Positions 11,146 to 23,464 of a stretch of 64,000 nt of DNA are shown here, piece after piece (the stretch's first letter is position 1; each line of letters opens with the position of its first letter). This DNA is from Melampsora larici-populina 98AG31. Its lineage: Eukaryota > Basidiomycota > Pucciniomycetes > Pucciniales > Melampsoraceae. The stretch spans positions 208,105-272,104 of the forward strand of contig NW_006768776.1 of assembly GCF_000204055.1 (NCBI RefSeq). The letters run 5' to 3'. Both the position numbers and the translations under genes were made by a program. The notes under the pieces are model-generated. The model did no database searches, was not told the DNA's origin, and saw only the letters and a program-made list of their open reading frames with translations.

Positions 11146-12011
11146 CAGTGTCCGCCAAAAATGTGCCGGACACCCGGTGAGCTTGAAAACTTGTGAGTTG
11201 TGTGATTTTTTTGTCATTTCCCTAAATCTGTGCCCGCCCTGCGCAGGCAAAAGTGAGCCAAGCCGCGCAAGTAAAACCTTTGTTTGTGATGTCTAAGGAT
11301 TACTGGAAGGTGGAGTGGTTTGAGTTGTTGCTCAAGACCACCTGCGCATCTCAGTTTGACTGTAAATTATCTGCTCAAGTTAACTTGGCACCAGAGTTAT
11401 CCTTTCACCTTCAAAGAAAGGCCTCCTCTATCAAAAATTGATGCGCGGTCATTATGCACCACAAACCCATGCAAACATAATAGCAAATACTGAATACTTA
11501 CATCAGCTAATACAGCAGGCCTACCAAATTTGAAATAGTACCACATAGAGCCTTTCCTGGTGGACAAAAGGTAATTCCACGTCCTCTGGAATACAACTTC
11601 AAGTCTCAAGCTCTTCTCTTCTTACTGTCGACCCTTACATTGCTTACAATAGCTCTGTAGCTGGTGTCAGACAATCTCAAATGAGTGCAAAAGAAGTCTA
11701 TTTACTCATGTACATATCCAGAGGATATGAACGCTTCCTCGGTTCTGGTCAGACAGAAGGTTTTGTGAAAATTCTTTCAAATTCCCTGCAAGTAAATGTC
11801 TCAACAACTCAGGTTAGCTCACATTCAGCTCAAGCCTCAAACTAGGAACAGTTGAAATCAGTTGATCCTTTTCCTGGCTCATCCTGAACGTGGCTCGAGG
11901 AAGCCTGAGGCTGAGTAATTGTATATTTTTGGGGATGTTTGCTGGACAAAAATTGGATAATCGCTTCAAAAATAGCTCAACGGATGTCCAGCGCATTTTT
12001 GGTGGACACTG
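11146..12011. mobile_element. MITE-like element with ~26-bp imperfect TIRs
   Basis: The left end CAGTGTCCGCCAAAAATGTG at 11146 and the right end at 11986-12011, whose reverse complement begins CAGTGTCCACCAAAAATGCG, form inverted repeats with about three mismatches in 26 bp. The interior (about 866 bp in total) has no coherent transposase. A clean target duplication is not visible (left flank ...TCAGACCA, right flank TAGACTCT...), so the superfamily is open. It is probably an old non-autonomous DNA transposon. Confidence 0.55.
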
Positions 12012-14538
12012 TAGACTCTAGATCAATGAACCAAGACTCACTTTCTTCAATTCTTTGCTGCATCAAGGCTTGTTCAATTTTAGTGAGTATTCCCAAAATA
12101 TCAAAGTGTTAGACCATTATGTGGAAACAAGGTAAACTAATGTGAGTCAGGAAAGTGTTGAGGACACCCTACTAGAGTTCAATTACGGTACTCAAAGTTA
12201 CATATGTACAGCAGCTGGTTTGAGAAAAAATGCTGTTGTCCTGTTTTTTTTTTTCATTTTGAAGTTGCACTCATAATCACTGATGTAGACTCTACATACA
12301 AGCAGCTGTAGTTGATGATGCGCTAAAAGTTGAAGATTGTACCTCACGTCAAGCCTTGAAGAAGAACCAAAGGTTGTACATTGCAGATAAAAAGGAAGCA
12401 AAGATTGTGACCTTGTGCCTTTAATGCACCCTTGAAAAATTAAATACAGCTTTTAGGTAGAGTGTACATCAGTGATTTTTATTGCAAAGTCAAGATAAAA
12501 ACCAAAAAAAACAAGGAGGACAACATTTTGTCTTGAAACAGCCATACACGTATATAGTGTCAAATATACTTTTTTGGCAGGCAAAAGACAAATATACTTT
12601 TGGACTTGTTTTCCCCGCCAAAAATAATTATGCAGCAAAAAATATGTACACATACAAGGTTGCTTTGAGAACTGCAGATACATGCATGGAGAAAATATAA
12701 GTCAGGAGAATCAACACTTGATTTGTGAATGCATAATCCCAAAGTTGCTTTTGATGCCATTCCACAATGCAAGGAAGTTTGTGATTACAATCAGTCAAAA
12801 TTTCAAAATGGTTTTCATTATACTTTGCAAGTCTGGAGAGATTATGAATTGAATGTTGGACACATGACAATAATTGGAACAAGATGGCACGTGATCGGTG
12901 AAGACCCCTTGGAGAAAAGAAGGAAAAAGCAGATTGTGATCCAACAGTGTGATGGTATTCATGAGGTATGAATTTGACAATATTTTGGAATGGCAAAGAA
13001 AGAAGATGGATTCGTGTTTAACAGTCGATGAGAAGGTACAGGAATGATCAGATCAAATTTTTTGGGGTCAAATTAGCCATATTGATGGTCTCATGGTAGG
13101 ACAACAGATAGATACTTGATGATGTTTTTTGATCTAGTTAAGGACTTACCTTGATCTCAATTTCATGACTCTTAGGCAAAAACAGGAAAGAATCAAAATT
13201 GATTATAGTCATTAAAAATATTGGTAGAATCAATCATCTTCAATGACTATACATTTTCTTTGATAAATGATTCAACAAGGTGCCATTGTTGAACAATGGG
13301 GAAAATCAAAACAAAAGAAAAAGGTTCCTGGAAAGAAATGAAGATTATAAGATACAGTGTATCACATTTGTTTATAAGAATTTGTGGTCACAGCCAGATG
13401 GCTTTGTGTTTCAATTGATAAATATCTTGATTTTTAAATGATACCAAGCTACATACACATCCTTCTTACAGTAGAACCCGCACAATTGCATACCTGCGCA
13501 ATTGCAATTTGCACACCCGCATAATTGCATATTTGGTCATTGTGCATAGGCCAGGGCTTCTCCCAACTTGCTGCTGGCCAAGATTTAGGTTTATTGCATA
13601 ATTATTCCAAAAACAATAATGCACAGGTCAAGTTTTATGAAACCAGTGTGGTGATCAGTATGTTATATAATCAAAAAAATGAAAAATTATGTAAAAAATT
13701 GTGTTTTAGTGAAAATCAAATTTGTTATTGAAGTTGTTAGTCATCAAGTGTCTCGAAGTTGATTTTAAATCATCATAACATTTTAATCATATACTAATTA
13801 TATTGTTTGATAAGACCAATTACAAAAAGAGAAAAATTTGAAATAATCATGAAAAGAAATGAAAAAGAATTAGTAAGAAAGGAATTTGTGGAGAAGGACA
13901 TTTAGTTTGGATCAGTAAGAATGGAAACTGCTATGAAAAGAATGAAATAAGAAGGATAAAATCAGAAGAATTGAAGAAAAAGTCAAAAATATAGGTATAA
14001 GAGTTGGAAAATGGGTTTTAGGTTAATATTAAGTGTTTTGAGGGTTCAAAACACTTAAATTATGAAAGAGAAGTATAAAATTAGTAAGCAACAGCTTTGA
14101 TAATGGACATTGATAAGGGAGAAGTGAAATTATTCAAGAATGAGGGAAATTCAAGGATGGTAAACAAGGGCACTATGGTATTAATTACTGTGTAGTGATG
14201 TTTTTGAGGGATTTATGGCGCCAAGGGTTTTACAGATTGATCTTATGGTTATTCTTATGATTGGATTGATTCAGGACAATCTTTTGATAGAAGAGAAATC
14301 AATATTAGACATGAAAATGGTCAAAAATTGTCAAAATTGGAGGTTTTCAGCTAAATACATATGTTAGAAATTGTCAGATCAGGATGGGTAATAACTCAAT
14401 GAACACAAAATGCTCTATCTCATAATGTACAACCTTGAAACCTATAGCAACAGAGGTTTAGGGAAAAAGGTATAAGGAAACAAAGGAAATGGTGCGAATT
14501 TCAGATTTGGTGCTTAACACATGTAGCAACATTTACAT
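12012..14538. other. AT-rich, no gene assigned; possible TIR-like end near 13470
   Basis: Very AT-rich, particularly 13140-14540. Around 13471 the sequence TACAGTAGAACCCGCACAAT, followed by repeated AATTGCA motifs, resembles one end of a pogo/Tc1-like element inserted at TA, but I could not find the matching inverted end. Open frames near 12480-12990 lack recognisable motifs. Confidence 0.35.
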
Positions 14539-14977
14539 GTCAAAAATCAGGTTGTGGGCGCGGCACAAAGAACACACTTTGGTGCGCCAATTTGTGGGAG
14601 CGCCGTGGCGCACCTTGGCGTTGAAATCCGCAAAATTGGGGTTGGTGTGCGCTTCCAAAAAATGCACCAGATCCATGGAATTCTATGTCCTGTCACCAAT
14701 ATTGGAGACTTGGATCTTTGCTGTGAGCTTTGAAGACGGCTCTGTTGGGCTTTTCTCACCTCTAAAAGGTAATTTTGTGGTGGTAAATAGCTCAGCCTCT
14801 AGCAATAAAAACGTGCAATAAATGACAATGCAAAAACAACATTTTGTTTGTTGACAATTTTTTTTGTAAGAAAACGCGCCCGGAACGCCAAGTGGTGCCT
14901 TAGCACAAAAAACTACAAAAGAACGCGCCTAGCCACGCCTACAAAATTATCAGCGCGCCCACAACCTGAGTCAAAAA
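14539..14977. mobile_element. hAT-type MITE, 8-bp target duplication
   Basis: The element is 14547-14969 (423 bp) with perfect 16-bp inverted ends TCAGGTTGTGGGCGCG. It is flanked by the exact 8-bp direct duplication GTCAAAAA (14539-14546 and 14970-14977). An 8-bp target duplication with short CAGG-type ends is the signature of the hAT superfamily. The interior is GC-richer than its surroundings (repeated GGCGC motifs) and encodes no transposase, so it is non-autonomous. Confidence 0.85.
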
Positions 14978-17900
14978 GCTTGTTTTATCAATCTCTACAG
15001 CTCAATAAATTATTCATCACACATCAGAAGTAGGTCATATTTGGGCAATAAATGATCAGTATCAGGAGGGCTATAAAATGAGCTATAGACAACTTCACAA
15101 AAATTCTGTAATTCCATAAATTGTTTTCAGCTATGAATATTTGGAAAAAAACACCTGTATTTATCATAATAAGATCTGTTCATCATTCATTTACATCAAT
15201 TGATCAGTTCCGCAGCTTTACTCACACCAAATATTAACAATAATGACATCATAAGATTACATCAGAGGGATTTTTGTTGGTTTTTGCTCTGTGTTGCTGT
15301 ACGTTGCTCACTCAGAGAAACACACACCCGCCCAATGTTGCTCTCAATCATGCCATCTGTCAACCCAACACAAAACGTAAGCTCAAAAGCCATAAGCCAT
15401 GGAGTTCAAGCCTTCAATGGCCAAGTTATATTGTTACGAGCAACACAATCAAGGCGTAATTTGCACAGATTCTGATGCTGGGCCAGGCTCCATCCCACAT
15501 GTAATTAAAATGTGCCAAGTTTTGATGCATCTTGTAATTCTGAATCTGCTATACAATCATTGATTGACTTTGGGCAAAATGGTATGGTTTAGGAGAATCA
15601 TATACATATTTCTGATTGGTACTGATAGCCCATTTTGGAGAGTTGAATCATAAAGTCTGTGGATTGGCAAACAATTGGAGCTATGTTTGAGTCACCTTTG
15701 AGGCAATACTTTTGCAAGGAATCAGATCATGGAGCAAAGATGACATATAAAACTAATGCGTGGATATACCCAATAATAAAGGCTCATAACCTATGAGTCA
15801 TTCACACAAAGCAGATACGTCAAAGGTTAGTGTATGCTTTGTAGTGTAAGATGATGAAGAGTTTGAATAGATCTTTATTGCGCAACACAAACAACACAAA
15901 CATGTACAAGCAATGAGAGAAATAAAAGATATAGGAAAACACTCTGAGAAGAAACTAAGATAGCTTACCTGTGAGTCATTCACGCAAAGCAGATACATCA
16001 AAGGTTAGTGTATGCTTTGTAGTGTAAGATGATGAAGAGTTTGAATAGATGAGGATCAAACTCTTCAGACTCATAGGTAGCTTTATAAGGAGAACAACAA
16101 CATAAGCTAAGAGTTAGTCAAGCTGGAATAAAAGTAACCACACAACATATCAAATATAACAGTAATTCAAATAGCACACTTTGAGATGAATCAGAAACAG
16201 AAAGAAGATCACACTACACAACATTGAGAAAGAGAAAAACATAGCACTTTATTCCAACATCCAACACTTCTTGCACATAGGAATATTGGAATTCAAAAAG
16301 TCATCCATCCAGGAGACTTCTTTAACCTTCAACTTCATAAATACTACAAGAGGCAGTAACATTTAAGCAGCTGACTCCAAGAAAGTGCAAAATTTGAATA
16401 ATTGTGCTTTACTTGTAATATTGAGGTCACTTTTATCTGAACACCAATTGGAGAAAATGACAGCAACACCTATCTCATGTATATGAGAATGAAGACTATA
16501 TGTAAAGTGGGTATCATGGAGGCAAGCTCAATGTCTGGGGAAATTTGATCAAACTTTATGGCAAAATTGCTCAGGCTTGGTGGGAATTGATTGCGACCAA
16601 ATTTATGGAATGATAAGTACAATGATAAATACGTATTAGATGTCTGAAGTGTAATTCATAAAACTTACAATACTTAAAAGTCAAGGTGGATGTGGGCAAA
16701 GATGCAGCTGGTGATTTGCCCACAACTTGTGGGCAAATTCCTAGGCTAAACAGCCCAGGGCTATAATATTGCTTTGAAAATGAAACACCCTGCAGGGTGG
16801 CTAGCAGACATAGCAAAATATAGAACACTGAGAATATCACCAACAATGTACAAAGAAACACTAACATAACCAAAAAACACAACCCTGACAACCTCAAATC
16901 ATTGATAATGAAAGTGCATAACCATAGAAACCACTAACAAAGAAGATATCAGAAAACAAACAAACAAAGAAACCAATCAATGAAAGATATAACTCCATAC
17001 CAGTTAATATCAAATTTAAAACAAGGAACAACTAACCAAACCAAGAAAAAATTTCACAACATAGATATTTCAATCAGCAAGCACCAAATCCACCAGCTTG
17101 AACTCAAGCTGTGGGAGCAGGAGGAGGAACAAAAAAGATTGGCTTCCATTTCACCTGAAATCAAGACCACCCCCTTTGGTTTTGTATTCACCCAGAACAA
17201 CACCTGACAGCCTTTTTTTATCATATCCCTCTTCCCTGACTAAGAGGGGGCAGTCAAGCCTTTGAAGGGGGAGCTGACTTTAGTAAAATCCTCTCAAAAA
17301 ATAGAGGATACAAAGGTCAAAAGCCTGAGTTTTCCCCAGTTTTTTATCCAGTTTCCCAACTCAAGGAAAATTGGGGAAAACTTGCAAACCCCAGGAATTG
17401 AGCAACAGAGCACATAAACTTATCAAAGTCCCCCACAGGAGTAGTCAAGGGAGGGCCTCTTGGCTAATGTCATGGTTTTCAACTCACAACAGCAAGACTT
17501 TCAGCCATTTTTTGTTTTTGCACATCAGGACTTGGAGGGTTGCACACCTCATCAATTATATCTTCATTGTGGATAGATTTGCTGCTATTGCAATTCTTGG
17601 AGACATCTGCACGCTTTAGGGGTCCTGTTTCAAATTAGGTGTACCAGCTACAACTTTTTACAACTCTTCTGAGTGAGCTTGATGAATACACTGGATGCTA
17701 AAAAATGCACTAGGACATGTACAAGGTGCAAATGAAGATCCTTGTGGCTGGAAGCAAGATTTGATGAGGTCTATAGCCCTCATAATGAGTGATAAAGCAA
17801 AAAAACACCAACAAATGTGCTCTTGTGAGTTAAAAAGGGGGACTTTGGCTGTAAGCCCCTCCCTCAACTACTTGGGCTGGGGGGACTTTGATAAGTATCT

Positions 17901-18097
17901 TTGTTGAAACCGCTGTGCCAACTTGGGGATTTAAGCCTGACTTGCAATCACATATTGGGAATGATGGGATGACAATCAAGCGGCCATAGCGCTTGATATC
18001 ACAATTCAATCTTCAATGAACAGAAGACAAAGTTGAGTGCAAGAAGGTGATAGATTGGATAGGATTTATCTAAGAAACAAAATGATTTCATCTACTT
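14978..18097. other. gene-poor stretch, repeats only
   Basis: No convincing gene. Apart from the direct repeat at 15794-16050, only isolated short open frames occur. Near 16788 the sequence CAGGGTGGCTAGCAGACATA resembles GGGGCGGCTAGCGGACACAA at 22020, so a scrap of the Ngaro-type element's 3' region may lie here. Confidence 0.35.
15794..16050. repeat. 79-bp direct repeat, two copies 178 bp apart
   Basis: 15794-15872 and 15972-16050 are nearly identical (about two differences), starting TGAGTCATTCAC and ending GAGTTTGAATAGAT. The high identity suggests a fairly recent local duplication. No coding or target-duplication signature was found. Confidence 0.8.
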
Positions 18098-18172
18098 CAA
18101 CCAAGTCCAATCTCATGCCAGGCTCGGGCCCACAAACTTCAAATGAACAAGGCACAAGATTGGACTTAGTTG
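18098..18172. repeat. inverted repeat / hairpin
   Basis: CAACCAAGTCCAATCT (18098-18113) pairs with AGATTGGACTTAGTTG (18157-18172) with one mismatch across a 43-bp loop; weaker complementarity extends outward. It could be a transcript hairpin or the core of a small TIR element. No function assigned. Confidence 0.6.
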
Positions 18173-18332
18173 AGTTGGTTATTTCATCACGCTTTGCTCT
18201 TTTTTTTGCTCTTTGGAAACTGCAAAGGTCGCCTTTTCCGGGGCGGGCTTTACAAAGCTTTTCAACCTGGCCCTGTTGTTCACTGATCAATGGGTTAAAA
18301 GATTTTTACACTTGACCTTTTTACAGTATAGT

Positions 18333-18790
18333 CAGATGAACCTGTCAGCTTTCTTGCATAACTTTTAGCTGTCTTTCCCAGAGAGGGAAGTAATTGCCAG
18401 TCTTATTTAACAGGGGATACGCTTTGCAAGGTCTTGAAGCTTGCAAATAAACTGCGGGCTGCAATACTTAAAAGTGACGTGGATTCAGGGACACTATAGG
18501 CGGAAGGATAATCACCCAATATAATTTCAAATGTTTAATTGATTTGAGGACTTCCTAACCGTAGTTCTTGCATTAAAAATGTTCTATTTAGTGAGCATAA
18601 GTAAGAAAAAGAAATTTATTGCAACTGATTGAAGTTGTGAACAATATCAGCTAGAACCAATCATTCACCTTGAGAATATAACACATCTCGCCATGAAGAC
18701 AAAGTAAATTGTTGAAAAATAGGAGGATCTTGAACAAAAGATGTCAGCCAATCAGATTTCGGACACAAATTTGTTCCAGTTACATAGACA
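18333..18790 (-). pseudogene. truncated Gag-like exon remnant plus shared downstream spacer
   Basis: 18333-18475 aligns on the minus strand with the Gag-like N-terminal exon of pseudogene D (52254-52395). Recognisable points are the reversed codons for CIPQL/NKTG, LKVML and NLTGS. The following spacer to 18780 matches 52400-52710, including ACTATAGGCGGA/GCTATAGGCGGA and TTCTATTTAGTGAGCAT. It is therefore the edge of a duplicated block whose main content is copy C. The remnant is cut off at 18333 and cannot encode a protein. Confidence 0.75.
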
Positions 18791-20557
18791 TCATTTTCGA
18801 CACTTTTGCATCAGCACTTTGATGTTGAACATTTTGAATTCTTTTTCCATTTCTTCCGCGGTCATTGGTCGTGCATAGCCATCATGAAAGGTCGCGCGAT
18901 GTAGATCCAAAACAGATAGCTTAGGCCAAGCATGTTGAGATATGAGGTTTTTCATTGAGTCCCATTGAGTATCATAAATATCACCATTATATTTGAGGAC
19001 TTCTATACTTTTACAGTTTACAAAGCTTACTAATAAAAGTAGATCGGGGATTTCGTAAAGATATAGAATGAGGGTTTTGAGAGCTGGGAGATCAAACCGA
19101 ATGTTGACATCGTCCTCGCCTAACTCATGAAACTCAATATTAAGTTCAGTCAGAAAGGGGGTTCTACCGCTTAGCAATCTGTGCATCATGTCAGGTGTGA
19201 GTCCTTCACAACAGTCGAGTTCAAGGTTTGTGAGCGGTTTGGTCCAAGTTTCCGAGGTCCACGTTTGATCCTCGCAGGTGATAGAATGAAGTTCTAGTTT
19301 GCGAAGCTTCTGAAGCTGGGCCAGATTCCATCCCAAGGACTCTTCTTCAGATTCTTTCGCTGCAAATTTGAAGTCGGTCAATACTAACGAGGTAAGTGAT
19401 GGTGTTTTTTTGATGATGTCAATTATAAAGTCGCCTGAACGGCCTACATATCCCTCGTTACTTAAGTCCAAATGTTGGAGTGAAGGGAGAAGCTTAAATG
19501 CACTTTTCAAACGGAATCTGAGAGTTGATAGCCATTCAGATTGAGGTTCACTTGGTGGAAGAGACAGCGATACCGACTCTAGAGCTGGGCAGACTTTGAA
19601 GATTTTCACAATGTTCAACAGTCCAATTCCGAATCTGATATTGCTACCATTGACCGCTGATGTATTGTCACAAAGACGCCTGTCGATTTGTGAAAACTGA
19701 CCCTCCTGATGACCATCCTGATAAGCATCCTGATAAGCATTTACATCTTCCAAGTCGAATTCGGCCGACTTTACTAAGTTTCCGTGTTTCAAGAGTAAAT
19801 TGCCCGTCCAAAGCGACATGGGAGCGGGCAGCGAAGTTGGGAATGCGACTTTCTGATAGATTCGACAAACATGGATCAGTGCACTCAACTTCTGATACCA
19901 ATCAAAGCAGGATGCATGCAAAGACCACAATCATACCTGCCATAACTTAGGAAGACACAGCCTATAAAACTTTCGATTGACCACCGCAAGGTTTTGAATA
20001 GAATTGAGAACTGGAGGACCACTGTGACCAAGGTATACGTGAAGTTTCATATAAGCTTTCTTCATTAGCGGGAAGTGGGATACACGCTCGGATTTCCTTT
20101 TTGTGATAGAGATATGCTCTTGAGCAGACTGGTAGTAAACCATGTTCACGATGTTGTCTAGGATTTCCTCTGGAAAATCAGCACGATTGATGATACATCG
20201 AGCCGACGGTTTTGATTGGAATCGCCCCGCTAAGACTTGAAAGGCGTCACCTGCAGACCCATCCATGTTACAGTGCTCGAGGAGTTCGTCGTCGATCGAC
20301 CACATTATCAAGTCAAAGACTGCTTGGTTTAATTTTGGGTCGTGCTTGTGGAACTCGTGTAGGAGGTAGTCAGATGACCCAGTGAGATTCCTTATCATAA
20401 TCTTTAGTCGTTTTTCCCATATACTGAAGTTGTCGCCGGTCTTTTTCAACTGGGGGATACGCTTTGCAACATCCTGAAGTTGGCATATGAACTCCGGACT
20501 ATAATAAGTTTTGATTGCGATCTCAGGTTTATGAGGACTGGACAAAGCAGCGCTCAT
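18791..20557 (-). CDS. F-box/LRR family protein with N-terminal Gag-like domain (copy C)
   Basis: Exons 20557-19937 and 19852-18791, about 560 aa. The 84-bp intron has donor GTATGATT after CLPKLWQ and acceptor CTATCAG before KVAFPTSLPAPMSLW, matching the junction in copies A and B. The start MSAALSS follows the context GTGAAAATGAG shared with copy E. Gag-like domain about 20-130 (LKKTGDNFSIWEKRLKIMIR, NLTGSSDYLLH, WSIDDELLEH, MDGSAGDAFQVLAGRFQSK). F-box about 137-207 (FPEEILDNIVNMVYY ... NLAVVNRKFYRLCLPKLWQ). LRRs about 260-560 (LQHLDLSNEG, LTSLVLTDFKF, LRKLELHSIT, LTNLELDCCEG, LSVLDLHRATF). A Gln/Asp/His-rich insertion (AYQDAYQDGHQEG) follows the first LRR strand. It is the best-preserved copy besides E. 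A substrate-adaptor role in SCF is inference. Confidence 0.8.
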
Positions 20558-20766
20558 TTTCACAATTCAGTCTCCAATGATTGTGGGAAGAAGATAGATG
20601 AGTTTTGATAAAACACGAGAATGTGCGAATCGATGGAATCAGAAGTGTGACAAAGTTTGGTGCATAAGCAAAACCAATTGACCCTGAGTGGTTGAGCTTG
20701 TTTTCACCCTGTCGGGGCTTCAGAGGTTGTTAAAATCACTCGGGTTTTTCTTAGAAACCTTTTGAT

Positions 20767-20791
20767 CCCGACCCCGGTTGTGTGCGCGGAC
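20767..20791 (-). promoter_or_regulatory. conserved GC-rich upstream block of copies C, E and F
   Basis: A 25-bp block containing CGACCCCGGTTGTGTGCGCG (plus-strand reading) lies 210 bp upstream of copy C's start. The same block is at 54635-54659, 170 bp upstream of copy E, and a slightly diverged copy (CCCGACCCGG...GGTGCGCGGAC) is at 58141-58164, 185 bp upstream of pseudogene F. It stands out as GC-rich against AT-rich flanks. It may be a promoter element or part of the 5' UTR; it is not found near copies A or B. Confidence 0.55.
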
Positions 20792-21897
20792 TCACGAGAA
20801 GACTAAGTCAAAGCACATTTGGTTTTTTCAGCTCCAGCTCATTGCTCTGAAGACAAAGTGAAGTGCTACTGCTAGGCAAGTTCTGTAGTACATATGACCA
20901 CACTACATAGGTAACTTACTACTCTTCCCGCAAGCACGAACTCCAATGACTCTCAAAATTAGCCGATATTTTTGACCATCATATTTGTCCATGTAGCTTC
21001 TTGTTGCTGAGGATATCTTCAGCTGATTTGGGGCTTATGGTAATATTCAAACTGTAGTTTTGACTTAGGCAATGATAAGGAATGATATGAGAATATGGCT
21101 GAATACCTTCACTTGAATAAATCAAGGCTCAATGTTTTGCTCAATACAGCCAAGACTGTTCAAGTCGTTGACATTGTATTGAGACCTTGATTATGTCAGT
21201 CATTGTTTTGTAAATATTATGTTGGCTTGATCATTGTATGAAAAAGTCCTTGTCTAACGTGACTTGGATTTTTTTCCAAAGACATTACCAATTTCTGTGG
21301 GTGAAACTTGAGGGGAAGAAGAGATGAAATGAATCTCAAAGTGTGGATGATTACCCTGGAAGTTGGTTTTGAGTTTAAAATTACGCACATCAAGAGCTCA
21401 TGAGGGGTCTCCCTTGTAAAATTTACGGCGTCACAGGTTCCAAGAGATTGTGAATTGAATTTTTGATGGAAACAGAACTGAAGAAGATCAGTTGATTGAT
21501 GAAGGTCTTGAGGGACAAAGGTAAAGGATGCCAATTGTGCATGAACACATGTTGGAATTTGCAAGTTATGTAATTGATTTTCAGGATTTTAAATTTGTAT
21601 GGGAAGAATATGGAGATAACATGTGAACAATAGGAGGATCTTGAACAGATTATTGATATTAGTCAAACCTCAAAGTTGATCAATCTGAGGACTTGCTGTA
21701 ATCCTTACTTCAAAGATGTCAGATTTGCGGAGCATAGAATGTGCCACTCTCACACGTACAAAGAGGTTTTATCATAGCTGGTCAAAGCCAAGAATAATAT
21801 CAGAAAGCTGGGTCTTTTCCTTGCACATCCAACATAATGGACCATTAAAACAACAAAGTATGATTTTTGAACAACAGTAGGATGTGCAACAGAAAAA
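20792..21897. other. intergenic, nothing assigned
   Basis: No gene or element end is recognised between the upstream region of copy C and repeat B2 of the Ngaro-type element. An open frame on the minus strand (21564-21217) has no conserved motif. Confidence 0.4.
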
Positions 21898-22012
21898 AAT
21901 GGGACTGTTAAACTTACACTTGCTTGGTATTGAAATACCAAGAACAAAATCTAGTGTTTGGTGCGCTGCCCAAGGCATAAGCCAAGGCAGATAAATTGCT
22001 GAATGATAAACT
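21898..22012 (-). repeat. split direct repeat B2 (115 bp)
   Basis: 115 bp beginning AATGGGACTGTTAAACTTAC and ending CTGAATGATAAACT. It matches B1 (22522-22540 joined to 23366-23464) over its full length once the MITE and its 3-bp target duplication are removed. It thus preserves the unoccupied MITE target site. Confidence 0.85.
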
Positions 22013-22281
22013 CAACCTACGGGGCGGCTAGCGGACACAACAAAACAAACAACTAAAAGAACCAATAAACAACTAAAAAAGAACTAAATTAAACCAGGCT
22101 TATACTGAATAAAACACACATAATCTCCTTCTCTTTTTTTTGAAAAAAAGAACAATGATAGAATAATAAAATCAACTAAGATAACCACATAAAAAATATA
22201 TACCATCAACTACAATGTTCCAAACTAAATTACCAAAACCAAGAGCCCAACACAAAAAAGGGAAAGGCAGGGCGGGATCAA

Positions 22282-22519
22282 AAATTTCTTACATGAAATA
22301 GCTAAGGATAAATAATATGAGCTGATAGTTCAAAGATAAAAACTTTGACGAAAGAGACCGCAATGGGAAGAGTTGGAAAAGAATGTGGTCAACAGCTATG
22401 ATGTCACAGCTAAAGCAACCAGAAGTATAGAGGAAAGTCCAACCCATTAGTTTGACAAGACATATGTGATGACCCAACTCTCCCATTACACTCTGTTAAT
22501 AACAGGTTACCAACAACAA
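22282..22519 (-). repeat. split direct repeat A2 (~238 bp)
   Basis: About 238 bp, roughly 90% identical by eye to A1 (50492-50730). Anchors are ATGAAATAGCTAAG, GAGCTGATAGTTCAAAGAT, AGCAACCAGAAGTATAGAGG and GTTACCAACAACAA. It abuts B1, as expected in an Ngaro-type terminus. Confidence 0.85.
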
Positions 22520-22540
22520 GAAATGGGACCATTAAACTTA

Positions 22541-23365
22541 GGCCCCGTTTGGTATGGCTTACAGCTTTTGGAAATAGATTAAAGATTAATAGATTATGCA
22601 TTGCATAATCCATTATTTCATGAAGCCACTTTTCAAGTTTGAAATCCAATTTTCAAATTCAATTTCAACCCAAAAATCAATCGATGATGTTTGGTATGTA
22701 CCATTCACCAAACTTGACTATTGATAATAATCTATCATCATCTTGATTCTTATTGTTCACTTTGATTCTGGACATTTAGAAATCAACTCGTCTCAGAGAT
22801 TGCTCCATTGATGACTGGATAGATTCATTGCATTGATAGGTCTATGAAATCGCGTGAATTGTTTCATTCAATCAATCACAGTCATTAGCAACAATCAACG
22901 TCGAGTTGCCCAAATTGAGGTTGAATTATGTGTGTAGTACAAATCAGAGTTGAATTGATGCTTATCAACAAAGTTTGAAGTTTCTCTTATAGACCAAGTT
23001 CTAGAGATGAAGGACAAGGAAGCAAGTTGAGATGTACATAGAAATGTTCAGTGAGCGTGATGGGGAAAGAATTGTGTATGTACTTGGCCAAATTTTTATC
23101 GGAAGTGGTCTCGATGCAACAGGGCCCCAGGTTGTAAGGCTTCCTCCAGGTTTATAATGGATTATTAAAGCTTGAAAGCTGGTCTAGAGCAGCTTTCAAA
23201 ATGATCGAAAATAATAGATTATTGACGGGAAAATGGCTTTTGAAAAGAGGGGCAAAGGAGGGCCAAAGCAATAACAAATGAGTTTTTTTGAAAAAGTGTA
23301 AGATGGATTATTTTCAAAAAATAATACATTTCTCCCGGTTTTTGTAAGCTATACCAAACGGGGCC
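22541..23365. mobile_element. PIF/Harbinger-type MITE inserted in repeat B1
   Basis: 825 bp with terminal inverted repeats GGCCCCGTTTGGTAT (continuing as rGCTTACA), flanked by the 3-bp target duplication TTA (22538-22540 and 23366-23368). TTA target sites and GGCCC-type ends are typical of PIF/Harbinger. There is no transposase inside. The intact paralogous site in B2 (21898-22012) shows the pre-insertion sequence. Confidence 0.9.
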
Positions 23366-23464
23366 TTACACTTGCTTGGTATCAAAATACCAAGAACAAA
23401 AGCTAGTGTTTGGTGCAAAGCCCAAGGCCTAAGCCAAGGGAGATAAATTGCTGAATGATAAACT
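23366..23464 (-). repeat. split direct repeat B1, right part
   Basis: Together with 22522-22540 this forms a 115-bp copy of B2 with a few substitutions. It is separated from its other part by the Harbinger-like MITE and lies just downstream of the tyrosine recombinase gene in minus-strand sense. Confidence 0.85.

Noticed and set aside
11146..12011. Assigning the TIR element to a superfamily by target duplication
   Set aside because: Flanks TCAGACCA and TAGACTCT share only AGAC out of register; this is not a convincing duplication.
12453..12996. Overlapping open frames on both strands
   Set aside because: Lysine/leucine-rich products of AT-rich DNA without motifs; several frames are equally open, as expected by chance.
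13471..13545. Complete pogo/Tc1-like element
   Set aside because: Only one possible end is visible; no matching inverted end or transposase was found.
14489..14821. Possible gene of 110 aa
   Set aside because: It lies almost wholly within the hAT-type MITE and reads through its inverted repeat.
19853..19930. Extra N-terminal exon sequence (KLSALIHVCRIYQ-type) in copies C, E and F
   Set aside because: It lies between the shared donor and the acceptor that aligns with copies A and B; the similarity among C, E and F is explained by recent duplication of the intron.
22289..22486. Short conserved open frame also present at 50500-50697
   Set aside because: It is the split direct repeat A of the Ngaro-type element; similarity of the translations reflects the DNA repeat, not a gene.
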